Source of the DNA: Pseudevernia furfuracea
Taxonomy: Eukaryota > Ascomycota > Lecanoromycetes > Lecanorales > Parmeliaceae
Length of the DNA: 64,000 bases
Direction: 5' to 3'
Assembly (NCBI GenBank): GCA_022315425.1
Contig: JAIUPT010000035.1
Span: forward strand, 963,394 to 1,027,393
Both the position numbers and the translations under genes were made by a program. The notes below the pieces were generated by a model. That model was not told where the DNA came from. It was given only the letters and a program-made list of their open reading frames with translations, and did no database searches. Positions 11,601 to 21,948 of the stretch are shown here, piece by piece. The first letter of the stretch is position 1; each line of letters starts with the position of its first letter.

Positions 11601-14600
11601 GAAAAATCTCGACGAGAAGTCGAATGTATCTTCCGTTGAGTCTTTACGCGACATGGAGTCTGCAGAGATCGGCCAGTTAGTCCACAATAATCAAATGGGA
11701 AACACAATCTCGAAGCTCTTGGACAACTTCCCAACCTTGACCGTCGAAGCCGAGATTGCTCCTTTGAACCGCGATGTTCTTCGCATTCATCTATACCTTA
11801 CTGCCGAGTTCCGTTGGAACGATAGACACAATGGCACCTCGGAATCATATTGGATTTGGGTCGAGAATTCGGAAAATTCCGAAATCTACCACCACGAGTA
11901 TTTTATTTTAACGCGGAAGAAGCTCTACGACGACCACGCGCTGAACTTCACCATTCCTCTGGCAGACCCTTTGCCCACACAGATCTACGTGCGAGCCGTC
12001 TCGGACCGATGGCTGGGTGCAGAAACCGTAACTCCGGTGTCCTTCCAGCACCTGATCAGGCCAGACACGGAGAGCGTGTATACGGACCTCTTGGATCTTC
12101 AACCGCTCCCGATTGCTGCTCTGAAAAATCCTCTGCTCGAAGACATCTATGGGCAACGATTCCCATTCTTCAATCCAATGCAAACCCAGATCTTTCACAC
12201 CCTTTATCACACGTCGGCTAATGTGCTGCTCGGTTCTCCAACTGGGAGTGGAAAGACAGTCGCCGCAGAGCTGGCTATGTGGTGGGCTTTCCGCGAGAAA
12301 CCTGGATCTAAAGTTGTCTATATTGCACCGATGAAAGCACTTGTGCGAGAGCGAGTGCAAGACTGGCGCAAGCGCTTAACCCGGCAGATGGGCCTCAAGC
12401 TTGTCGAGCTGACTGGTGACAATACGCCGGATACACGGACCATTCGAGATGCCGACATCATCATCACTACGCCTGAAAAGTGGGATGGTATAAGCCGTAG
12501 CTGGCAAACTAGGGGTTATGTCCGCCAAGTGAGTTTGGTGATCATTGACGAAATTCATCTTCTTGGAGGTGATCGAGGGCCGATTTTGGAGATCATTGTT
12601 TCCCGTATGAATTACATTGCTTCGCAATCCAAAGGTTTTGTGCGACTAGTGGGAATGTCGACTGCTTGTGCCAATGCCATGGATTTGGGAAACTGGCTAG
12701 GTGTCAAAGAAGGGCTCTTCAATTTTCGACATTCGGTCAGGCCGGTGCCCCTGCAGATATTTATAGATGGGTTTCCAGAACAGCGAGGCTTCTGCCCTCT
12801 CATGCAGTCGATGAATCGTCCCACGTTCCTAGCAATCAAGACCCATTCGCCCGAGAAACCGGTCATTGTCTTTGTTGCTTCCCGAAGGCAAACGCGCTTG
12901 ACGGCAAAGGATTTGATCAATCTCTGTGGCATGGAGGACAACCCCAGACGTTTTGTACGCATGTCGGAAGATGATTTACAGCTCAACCTGTCCAGAGTTA
13001 AAGACGAAGCTCTTCGAGAGGCTCTGAGCTTCGGCATTGGTTTGCATCATGCTGGATTGGTAGAAGCTGACAGGCAGTTAGCCGAAGAATTGTTCGCCAA
13101 CAACAAGATCCAAATACTTGTGGCAACGTCTACGCTTGCTTGGGGTGTCAATCTGCCTGCCCATCTGGTCGTAGTCAAGGGTACTCAGTATTTCGATGCT
13201 AAAATCGAAGGGTATAAAGACATGGATTTGACCGATGTATTACAAATGCTAGGCCGGGCAGGACGGCCACAATTCGATACTTCGGGCATTGCCCGCATTT
13301 TCACCCAGGAGGCCAAGAAGGCGTTCTATAAACATTTTCTACACACCGGGTTTCCCGTGGAGTCTTCCCTGCACAACGTCCTCGACAACCATCTAGGCGC
13401 CGAGGCTTCTGCAGGCACAATCGGTACCAAGCAAGATGCGTTGGATTATCTTACCTGGACTTTCTTCTTTCGACGATTGCATAAGAACCCATCTTACTAC
13501 GGCCTTGAGATATCGTCCGAAGAGCACAATACGATCGCAGCGCAGCAATTAGCCAGTGAATTCATGACTGAGCTTGTCGACAAGTCTTTGGGGGAATTAG
13601 CAGAATCGGGGTGTATTGTTCTGCACTCCAATGGTGAAGTCGATTCGACTCCGCTTGGAAAGATCATGAGTTACTACTACTTATCTCACAAGACCATCCG
13701 GCACCTAGTGAAGCATGCTAAAAGAGATGCGAACTTCGAGGACGTGCTGGCTTGGATGTGCGGTGCAACTGAGTTTGATGAGCTCCCTGTACGGCATAAT
13801 GGTAAGTCGCTTCATCTTCCGTCTTTTTTCTTCCACGTCTTCCGGAATTTTTCCGCAAGTCAAAGGACAAGTGCTGGATAGATTATCACAAAGAACACAA
13901 AAAATCAAAGGGTCCATTTTTAAGGGACCCAATAAAGGCATATTTTCAGAGGGGAAGGTCCAGGGGAAAAGGTATTAGGAGGGACAGGACTCCAAGGGAG
14001 CAGGCATTAGAGGATCTCGTAGTGCGCACGTTAGCCTTGATGAAGGGATGCTGACTTGTGAATTTCCGCTTCTAGAGGATCTTATCAACGCCGAGTTGTC
14101 AAAGAACCTACCATTAAAAGCTGAAGCCCTTAGTCTTCCGATGTGGAATCCTCATGTAAAAGCGTTTCTGCTTCTTCAGGCCTATTTTTCCCGCATCGAC
14201 TTGCCAATATCTGACTACGTTGGCGACCAAAATTCGGTCCTAGACCAGAGCATACGTATTGTCCAAGCTTCCATCGATGTGTTGACAGAGCTGGGCTACC
14301 TGTCAAGCTGCACCATGATGATCACTCTGCTGCAGTGCATCAAGTCCGCCCGCTGGCCTTTGGATGGGCCCATGTCTATCTTTCCTGGCGTGAATACAGA
14401 CAAGGCTCGATTGAAGGATGGAGGGTCACAACCACTTACATTAGCGCAGATCCACAACGTTGCCAAACCCGTGCTTTCTAAAATCCTTAAAAGCCTTGAC
14501 GTCCCTCACGAGCTCGGCTCTGAAGTCGAGAAAGCCATTGGCACACTCCCTAATCTCAGTGTCAATGTCATTGACGTCAATGCCCTTGGCCTCACTGTAG

Positions 14601-14944
14601 GCGTCGCTCGTCTCAATCCCGCAACGCAGCCTGATTATCGCATTTACGCCCCCAAATTTCCCAAACCACAATCCGAAGGCTTCTTCCTTGTCGTTGCTGA
14701 TCCAGCCAAAGACGAGGTCCTGGCGTTGAAGCGGATTAATTGGCCTCCAGTGGGAAAGGTACGTAGTGGTGGAAGCAAGCCAACATCGAAATCCATCCTG
14801 AAGTTGAAGCCTGAAAGCGTGGAGAGGAGAGTCGATATCCTCGTGGCCAGCGATGCATATGTGAAAATGACGTGGAAGATTGAGGGTGTAGATATGCCGG
14901 CAGCGCCCGTTGTTAAGGGCGACAATGGAAAGAAGAGCTCGTGA
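8687..14944 (+). CDS. SLH1: Slh1/ASCC3-type tandem Ski2-like RNA helicase, 1977 aa
   Basis: Exons 8687-9077, 9128-13801 and 14076-14944 join in phase. Two helicase cassettes are evident. In the first, Walker A APTGAGKT is at residues 306-313, the DEVH box at about 428-431, with FGRAGRPQF further on. In the second, SPTGSGKT is near 1167 and DEIH near 1271, followed by LGRAGRPQF. A Sec63-type unit follows each cassette, the last in the final exon (FFLVVADPAKDEV). This layout and length fit Slh1 (yeast 1967 aa) better than the longer spliceosomal Brr2. Slh1 is the motor of the ribosome-quality-control trigger complex that splits collided ribosomes. Intron 1 has a slightly weak donor (GTCTGC). 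The last intron, 13802-14075, is 274 nt, much longer than others here; retaining it would stop translation 26 codons later and remove most of the second Sec63 domain. Confidence 0.95.
13802..14075 (+). other. Unusually long SLH1 intron with small hairpin
   Basis: GTAAGT donor and TTCTAG acceptor restore the expected frame. At 274 nt it is two to five times the other introns of the window. It is A/G-rich in its second half and has a short inverted repeat, GGGTCC (13910-13915) with GGACCC (13925-13930). No coding signature of an intron homing element is visible. Confidence 0.75.
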
Positions 14945-15212
14945 GATCACGAATGGAAACAACGAACTTACTTCTGGTCGCTAATAATAGCGTCACTCGA
15001 CGAAGAATGGGAGATAGAGCACGGAAAGCATTCCTCACAGCGTTCCATCATTAGTCAAAAATCTCAAGCCAAAGAATATCTACAAGAATCGAAAGTCTTC
15101 TCAAAACCCATCCACTCATGTATTGGCCCGAGCCTGCCATATATCTACCAGAGATGCGCCTCCCAATGCATACCGAAACCCCGGTTCCTTGCCAGAAGAA
15201 AGGACAAAGGAC

Positions 15213-16863
15213 TCAAGCGTCCTCCAAAGTCAGATGGTGCGATTTCCTTGACTCCTCCGTCGTGCTCTGCTCATTAATTCTGGGCTGCATGGGTTGACGG
15301 GCAATCTTTGGGACGATCGGGACAAGAAGTTGGCGTTGTCGACGTGAAATGGAAATTTGCCTAGCAACGGAAACCTCGGCAGCAGGGCCGATTGGGTCTT
15401 CCCCTTGATGTCTATACCGTGGTTCCGGTGAATCTAACTGTCTCATGCTTGATTTGCGTACTGGGAATGCCCGTTGTAGAAAATCCTCTGTTGCACCTTT
15501 CGTAGGTGTTGGAAAGTTCGTTTCGATGGTTGCGCAGGAGTACTCAGTATACTCTGCGCACTCGAAAACGCTAGCTGTAGTCGAGTTGGCGCAGCGCTGA
15601 GAAGGATCGGAACTTGGTTGGCGACCTTGACACGTTGGGGTCCCTGGGATGTCTTCCGGTTTACGGACGATGACAAAAACATGATTTTGATCCTGGGATT
15701 TGCTTTTCTTGATCGCAGGCCTGGGCGGAAGAAGGTGGTGGCTCGGGTCAGTCACCGAACGACTCAAAGGACTGGGCTTCGGAAGTAGCTTTTTCACGGG
15801 ACTGCGGGCTGAAAGAGGAGGAGTCGAAGGGAAGAGTGAGAAAGATGGAGACTTGGAGGACTTAGATGATATTGAGTCAGCTCGCGTACCGGATTTTGGC
15901 AAGTCAAAATCAAACGGCTGTTGGACATCTGTGAGCTTGTAACGATTTGTCAACAGCAGAAGAACGTACCTTGCTGTTCGAGTCAGCAACGGTGTGTAGC
16001 TCCTCCAAATGGGCGTGCCTTCGAGCCAACAGCGAAGGCTGTGGCTTGCTTTGCCATACCTGAGGCTTCAGGACGTCGCCAAACATTACGCTATAACGCT
16101 CCAGTTCCACACACGGGATCTCAACTTGTAGTAGTGATGGCCCAGGCATCCGCGACCCTTGCTGCTTTCCACAACAATCCAAATTGTCTTCTATGGCATG
16201 TGTTGTATACTTAGCAGGAATTCGCTGCAGTTCAGGCTGAAGCTCTTCGACTTTTCTTCTTCGTAAACCCCTTCGCCGCGAGCTATTTCTCCTCAACAAG
16301 CCATTGCTTTCTTCTCCAGGCATACCCGTGGACGGATCTACTGGATGCGCTTTGTTACCATGATTCGAGTCTGCTCGCTTGCGACGAAGAGCATTAGTCT
16401 CCAAGTAATCTTGAGTGATGAGTTGCTTGGCTGGCTCCGGTTGCTGGTTTTGATCCAGCTGGTAAAAGGGCGGAGCGGACCGAACTTCTCTTCTCCCAAA
16501 AAGGCTACTTAAAGACTTCCACTTGCTCCCTTTCCGTTTGATGCCTTTACTCCCGCTACCGATCTCATTCACATCCCTCAGCGTGCTTGCGGGTTTCTCC
16601 AGCGAGCTGCAAACGTAAGAATCATCAACATTGCGGTCATCTGGCGGACGGGCCGGTAATGGATTTTGCCTCGGGCTACCTAAAGCGAGTCCGATGACTA
16701 TCTCGTCAGAATGAAGTCTGCCTCCAAGCCCTCCGCGCGGCTGAGTGGACTGCGGATTGGAGGGCGCCTGCACGGCATATGCATGATTGTTGTTGTCTGC
16801 AGGTGGTTCTGCAGGTCTAGGCCGTTTAGATACGGATCTTGTCAAAGGTCCAGCCTTTGACAT
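15213..16863 (-). CDS. Ser/Pro/Lys-rich protein of unknown function, 532 aa
   Basis: Minus-strand exons 16863-15970 and 15917-15213 join in phase with a 52-nt intron (GTACGT...CAACAG). The alternative acceptor CTCACAG a few bases earlier would leave the frame that carries the sensible Ser/Pro-rich continuation. The ATG at 16863 begins MSKAGPLTRS. The open frame continues upstream to 17100, but that stretch lacks a clear domain and probably is 5' UTR. The protein is largely disordered, with basic clusters (RRGLRRRKVEE; SRRQRQ) and a short hydrophobic phrase KWKSLSSLFGRRE near residue 115 followed by APPFYQL. I do not recognise a named family and assign no function. It converges with SLH1 (268 bp between stop codons) and diverges from profilin. 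Confidence 0.75.
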
Positions 16864-17981
16864 CTTTCGAAGGAGTTTGCAGGAAAATCGCGCAAAAAAG
16901 CCTGGTAGCACCGGGCCAACAGACAAAGGAGGAAGACAAGCTATGCACAAAGAGATTTGGGAATAGAAAGAAGGGTAGAAGAGGGGGGAGACGGTGGCGG
17001 AAGGACACAAAGAAATAGAATGAACAAACAGGGAGGATGGATGATGATAGGTAGGGAGAAGGAAGATGAGATCTCGGCTGTCAGGATTTTGTCTCCCCAC
17101 TCACCAGCCAGCCACAGCCCACAGGTGTTTTATACCTGGGGTACAACCTTGCGCAGATTAAGCTTTCATTTCCTGAAGAAGGATTTGTTCATTATTATTG
17201 GTTGCTCCGGGATGGGAGCCTTATCGCTAAGATGAGAAAGCGAGCGGAACGCTGCGAATGAAACGATGCGGTTCATAATAATAAAATATGTATTGATTTT
17301 TTATTTTTTTTGCAAAGCACAAGGTGAAACAACGCCTGGTTCTCTTACGCTCGGCAGTATTAGAGTAAAGTATGTATTGTGAAAGGGCTAAGCAACACCG
17401 AGATTCTCCCTCCCTGGGGGCTCCGGAGAAGAGCCTGAAGACAAATTCTTCATTATAATTGAACAATTCTAAAAAGACAGGAATGAAATACAATAATGAA
17501 AGTGAACGCCATAGGAGTCAGCCTTGAGATACGTATCCCGTTCCGCTGTCTGGATCAGTAAGTGCCTCATTCTAACAATGTAAAGTCCTCGTACTCCGTA
17601 CAGTTGATTATCGAAATCCAATACGTATAGGTATCTGTAGATTAGAGCTTTGAGAGGCAGAGGTGGTCAACCCTGGTCGCAAAGTAGTGTCCATATCTCT
17701 CGGGATCAAACACTGGACAAGGGTCAAAAAGGACGAAATAAAGCACCAGAAGCGTAAGTGAAGCAACTCGTGGTGAGGGCTTCGTTCCGCTCTTGCTCTT
17801 GGCGCGGTCGACTTGGCTATGGTTTTTTTTTGACCCCCACTTGACTCCATTCCGCTCCATTACATCCTCTTCTTTCTCCACACACTACCTCACCGAACCA
17901 CTCCCATAAGAATAATCCTCCTTGCCTCACTTCAACTAACGCTATCATCTGGGGCATTCGAAACCCTGCTATTGATTGAGC
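16864..17981. promoter_or_regulatory. Divergent intergenic region between the Ser/Pro-rich gene and profilin
   Basis: About 1.1 kb between two divergent start codons, expected to hold both promoters. It includes an A/T-rich run around 17270-17310 and a pyrimidine-rich stretch with CCACACACTACCTCACC near 17877 upstream of profilin, typical of highly expressed fungal genes. No gene of its own is apparent. Confidence 0.5.
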
Positions 17982-18682
17982 ATGTCGTGGCAAGGTCAGT
18001 CAGTCTACCTGTCTTGTGCCACGGTTTCGCTGACTCACTATCATCAAAGCATATGTCGATACCAGGTACCTTCGTTTATGACAGCATCTTCCACTCTTTT
18101 CAACACTGATGGGTAATTTTCAGTTTGGTGGGAACTGGGAATCTCGATAAGGCTGCCATTTTCAACACCCAAGGGACTAGCGTTTGGGCCTCGTCCCACG
18201 GCTTTACCGTACGTCGACGGTTTCTTATTGATCCGTCCACATGTCCTACACTTTCATTCAAAGCCCCGGGTATCGCTCGGAGAAGTAGCATGTGCAAGGA
18301 ACCCTGGGGCTGAATTCGAAGGTTGACGATTGATGATTCGGTCAGGTCTCGCCGGCGGAAATAAAAGAGGTCATTGCTTCGTACTCGGACACATCAGACG
18401 TTAAGAAGATCCAGAGTGGTGGCTTTCGAGTCGCAGGTGAGAAATACATGACGATAAAGGCAGATGAAAAGAGTGTGTACGGCAAGAAGGTGCATTACAA
18501 GTTTACTCGGAAGTCATAGTCGCAAATCCGAGCTGACTATCATACAGGGAAAGGAAGGAATAGTAATTGTAAAGACGCAACAAGCGATCCTCGTCGCCCA
18601 TTATCCAGAGACAGTACAACCAGGACAAGCAACGAACACCGTGGAGCAGCTTGGCGATTATCTAATTGGGGTTGGCTACTAA
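17982..18682 (+). CDS. Profilin, actin-monomer-binding protein, 130 aa, 5 exons
   Basis: Exons 17982-17994, 18050-18065, 18124-18208, 18346-18489 and 18548-18682 join in phase, with two tiny exons (13 and 16 nt) at the start. The product begins MSWQAYVDTSLVGTGNLDKA, the classic N-terminal profilin signature, and continues with SGGFRVAGEKYMTI and GKEGIVIVKTQQAILVAHYP, ending in DYLIGVGY. Length and all conserved blocks match fungal profilins. Profilin binds G-actin, polyproline tracts of formins and phosphoinositides and so feeds actin cable and ring assembly. All introns are GT-AG. Its 3' end converges with GOT1 (306 bp between the two stop codons). Confidence 0.97.
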
Positions 18683-18988
18683 GCATTCGCACATTATTTC
18701 CCTTGATGCCATTATGAAGCTGTACTTTACTTGCATTCCTCTGAGGACAGGGTTCGACAGATAGATGTAACGGCCACCACGGGGGCTTCGACTATACCAT
18801 ATCACAAGCTCTTCATGCCGTCCGATGATGTCTTCTTCCTTGCAATCGACCCTTTGTCGGCTGCTCAACTTCCGATCTGAGAGATGGCATTTTCTTCCTC
18901 TCACAAGCACGTGACCCTCCGTATTAACGGGCAGCGCCTTCAGTGTCAAAGTTTTGCTGCGTACCAAGCTTTGCCACGCCCTGCGAAT

Positions 18989-19665
18989 TCAGACGGGCAA
19001 TTCGGCATTCCTCCGCCCGCCTCCAGCTCTGTCTAGCACCTGCTGTATGTACGGTCCCACGACAGGAATGTTTCCGGCGAATCCACCGATTGTTGAGAAG
19101 AAGTCACCAAAGAGCACAAATATCCCATACAATTCGATTAGGAAGCCCACTAGAGGCCATCGTAGAAGTATGAGTATGATTCCTGCCGTGAACGCAGCTG
19201 TGCCCTTCAGCTTCTGACGTCGAGCGAAGAAGACCGCCGTCTTTTGTAGGCCAATAATGAGGGTAAGACCAAGGAGAAAGAGAATCTATTTGTGGATGGT
19301 TAATTAGGTCTTGTCTGGAAAGTACTGCCTCGTACATTGCCCATGGCCAGCCTGCGTAACATGAGCCTTTTTCTTGTTGCATTAGGGAAATGCTGAATAC
19401 GCACATGGCTCTATCGAAGAACATGACCACTCCCCCAACCAGAAAGAACCCCCCTAAGCCTCATTATCAGACCATTTGCGTAAAACACTGGCAAACTCAG
19501 TGACCCTACCTACCACCTGAGCAGAAGGCAACTCCAACTTCTAAGTGCAAACGGAAACGTCAGCGCTAGCTGTGCAGAGTCTAGAGTCGAGAAACAGGTG
19601 GCTCTTGGGAAGCTTTATAAACCTGTCGTGTAGCTACACTCACTTTGCGAATCCGAGAGCCACAT
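18989..19665 (-). CDS. GOT1: Golgi transport membrane protein Got1, 136 aa, 5 exons
   Basis: Minus-strand exons 19665-19644, 19540-19514, 19453-19405, 19351-19336 and 19285-18989 join in phase. The protein begins MWLSDSQKVGVAFCSGGGFF, then VVMFFDRAMLAMGN and ILFLLGLTLIIGLQKT, a basic FFARRQKLKG loop, and LLRWPLVGFLIELYGI with FGDFF and NIPVVGPYI. Four hydrophobic segments and the length (yeast Got1 138 aa) identify the family, which supports ER-Golgi COPII transport. An in-frame ATG nine bases upstream (19674) would add MPT. Four introns interrupt the first ~115 coding bases, one exon being only 16 nt. Its upstream region runs to the 3' end of IES6. Confidence 0.95.
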
Positions 19666-20400
19666 AGTAGGCATCTTGCAGATGCGCGGTGACGAGAAAA
19701 TGTCCGATTGACTAACTCATCGAAAACTGATAGCCCGGGTCTTTACGCAATCAAGTGTTCGAAAACACGTTGTCCAAATGTTTTTTGAACAACAGGTAGG
19801 ACGCTAGGTTTATAGAGTACTAGCTCGTTTACATTTAGCGTAGTCAAAAATATCCAGAATCTTAGGTTCCCGCGTTAATTCTACAACCATAGAAATTCCC
19901 AACAACCCCCCAAGCATCAAGGCAACTTTTCATGCGGACTATAGAATTTCACAATGGCAAATCAAGGCATACGCATTGCGCTGCTCCTATGCACTGACCG
20001 ATAGCGGTCTTCATTCTTGAGCTACCATCGACTTGTTCCAACTACCTTTACGAGTTCTGCCCACAGAGGCACATTCATAATGTTCATGTAGAAAGTCAGC
20101 TGTACCATTCGATGATTTCCTTGTCACCCAACGCCTTGACAACAGCAATCAATGGATTCTGTAACTGATACCCTCTTCTCCTCCATGGGATCATCGGTAG
20201 GCCGTCAAGCTGGCGAATACAAATTTGGTCACGATTAAGCCGGAGCGTATTCTTGAGTCTTGCACCGAAAGGGGCAGGATGCGTAGAATGGGCTTGACTT
20301 TGTTGGCCGTACAGTCCTCTTATCCGGGCATTGGTGGATGTATTTGCTATTCCTTTGAGCACAGCGTCTGTATTCGAGCAGAGAAATGTCTTCAGCTGCG
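19666..20400. other. GOT1 promoter region and IES6 downstream region
   Basis: 735 bp between the start of GOT1 and the stop of IES6, both on the minus strand. On that strand an open frame of 102 codons runs from an ATG at 20404, overlapping the IES6 stop as ATGA, to 20096. I do not recognise its product and treat it as unproven; it could be chance or part of the IES6 3' UTR. The rest should include the GOT1 promoter. Confidence 0.4.
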
Positions 20401-20973
20401 TCATTTGAGCACGACATGGGCTCCCCGCGCTTCCAAGTATTTTTCCGCCGCTCCCTGAGGTAGGTGTCGGACAACATCGAACACTTCCTTGTTGTGATAC
20501 CGAAGTCTAGATTTCGGATCCGTATAAGGGGCTGGCAAGCCAGTGATGTCGCAGTAGTGCTTTTGGTGCGCTGGATGCAATGACGGAGCGGACTCAATGT
20601 TCGTGTAGGTAGCTACTGGCCCAGAAGAAAGAGAGCCCTGCAGGTTCCTTTCCAGTACCATCGTAGACAGGTTTTGAGCTGCTTGCGATATGTTGGAATG
20701 TGTGAACGTGCCATTTGAAGGTATCGGTGTTGCTGCTCCGGTGTCTATGGCGGAGCTTTGCAGATTCGGGGTAGAAGAGCCGCTGTTATCGTGCGTGGCC
20801 ATGACTGATGCCTCTTTACGGGCAGCCTCGGCCACTATTTGCTTGATATTCTTGTTGCGGCGCTGGGAAGGCCTCCATTGATAATTGCGAAACGGTCGCG
20901 GCTTGAGTGTCAGGTCGAGCTGATCTAGCAGCTGCTGATGCGAGTCATCTATAGACGGTGTTGTTGGGGCCAT
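20401..20973 (-). CDS. IES6: INO80 chromatin-remodelling complex subunit Ies6 (YL1 C-terminal domain), 190 aa
   Basis: A single uninterrupted minus-strand frame from ATG at 20973. The N-terminal part has a basic stretch FRNYQWRPSQRRNKNIKQI; the middle is Ser/Thr/Asn-rich; the C-terminal ~55 residues form the YL1_C domain (HYCDITGLPAPYTDPKSRLR, YHNKEVFDVV, then a YLEARGAH block before the end VVLK). These are the hallmarks of Ies6/INO80C. Ies6 binds Arp5 and links the Ino80 ATPase to the nucleosome. It is divergent from DAD4, with 199 bp between start codons, and ARP5, its partner subunit, starts about 1 kb away. Confidence 0.95.
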   Translation of the reverse strand: MAPTTPSIDDSHQQLLDQLDLTLKPRPFRNYQWRPSQRRNKNIKQIVAEAARKEASVMATHDNSGSSTPNLQSSAIDTGAATPIPSNGTFTHSNISQAAQNLSTMVLERNLQGSLSSGPVATYTNIESAPSLHPAHQKHYCDITGLPAPYTDPKSRLRYHNKEVFDVVRHLPQGAAEKYLEARGAHVVLK

Positions 20974-21172
20974 GATAGGTTGTAGCAAGAGGGGTTATCC
21001 GAGATGGTAGCTACCTAAAGCTGAAGAAGATACCTTACATTATACTTTACACGAATTTTACATACAGCGGAATCGGTCCCGCGAAACGCGTCCTTCAAAT
21101 TGTTTGAGTGAGAGCGAGCCATTACTATCCAGACACGTAGCAACGAGATAGGAGCAAACGAAAATTAGAGCT
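20974..21172. promoter_or_regulatory. Compact bidirectional promoter IES6 / DAD4
   Basis: Only 199 bp separate the divergent ATGs of IES6 and DAD4, so the two must share or interleave promoter elements. The region includes an ACCTTACATTATACTTTACA stretch near 21031 but no site I can assign to a factor. Confidence 0.55.
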
Positions 21173-21641
21173 ATGGTGCGTGATTTGAACGGATTGCTGC
21201 TCAAACATTGACTGCCTCACTGATTCAAAGTAGGAAAGCCCCCACGAGCATCAGCAGAGCCTGCTTCTCACACGTATCATCACTAATGTTGTAAGTAACA
21301 GTGATACAGCTTATCTCTCGATGGTATCATACTCATGAATTATTCTAGGAGAAACTCAACGAAGCAGTAATGGTCTTGAACAAGAATCTACAAGTATGAT
21401 GCTCGGCCTCGCTACCAGCTTGCCCTGTTGAATCTGGCACTAATGCAGGTACCATTTCAAACCAGGAGATCAACATCCAAAACATGAATGTCGAACTTGT
21501 TGCTCAGATGTTCAAAAACTATCGATCCAATGTGCTCTTTCACCTCGAAGGTAAGAATGTGTTTCACTTGTCGGACTGCCTAATAAAATATTGATCTCTG
21601 TTTCGTCTACAGCCACGGACAGCCTCCAGGACCCATCATAG
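21173..21641 (+). CDS. DAD4: DASH/Dam1 complex subunit Dad4, 72 aa, 5 exons
   Basis: Exons 21173-21175, 21234-21290, 21349-21393, 21466-21550 and 21613-21641 join in phase. The first coding exon is just the ATG. The product MESPHEHQQSLLLTRIITNV, then EKLNEAVMVLNKNLQ, EINIQNMNVELVAQMFKNY and RSNVLFHLEATDSLQDPS, is the complete Dad4 sequence type, and 72 aa is the family length. Dad4 is a helical subunit of the DASH complex, which forms rings around kinetochore microtubules. No single frame is longer than about 30 codons, so the gene is easily missed by simple open-frame searches. It lies between IES6 and ARP5. Confidence 0.95.
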
Positions 21642-21948
21642 CATAGAACTGTACCTTAGTAACAGAGACTGAAATCAAGACTGATACTATCACCCCTGAT
21701 GATGATAGACAATGATGAAGTGGAACGTGGAGGCCGACTGCGCCTGTACACTACTTTGCCTGCGTTGTAAAAGCCACCCCACCAACCCTAATCAGTTATG
21801 TTACTACTTCACCTCCACATCTGCCGCATGATATGATCCACAACCTTGCTCACGCAGACAAGCTTCATTCCATTCAAAGAGGAAAAATGCTCCATCTGCG
21901 TCCATAAAGACTCTTACTGCGTAGTGCAAGATACATTCACACTCCATC
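21642..21948. promoter_or_regulatory. DAD4-ARP5 intergenic region
   Basis: 307 bp between the DAD4 stop and the ARP5 start on the same strand; it should include the DAD4 3' UTR and the ARP5 promoter. No other feature seen. Confidence 0.5.

Noticed and set aside
16864..17100. N-terminal extension of the Ser/Pro-rich protein
   Set aside because: The frame stays open, but the stretch is unlike the rest; MSKAGPLTRS at 16863 is a better start. A signal-peptide reading of the extension is not convincing.
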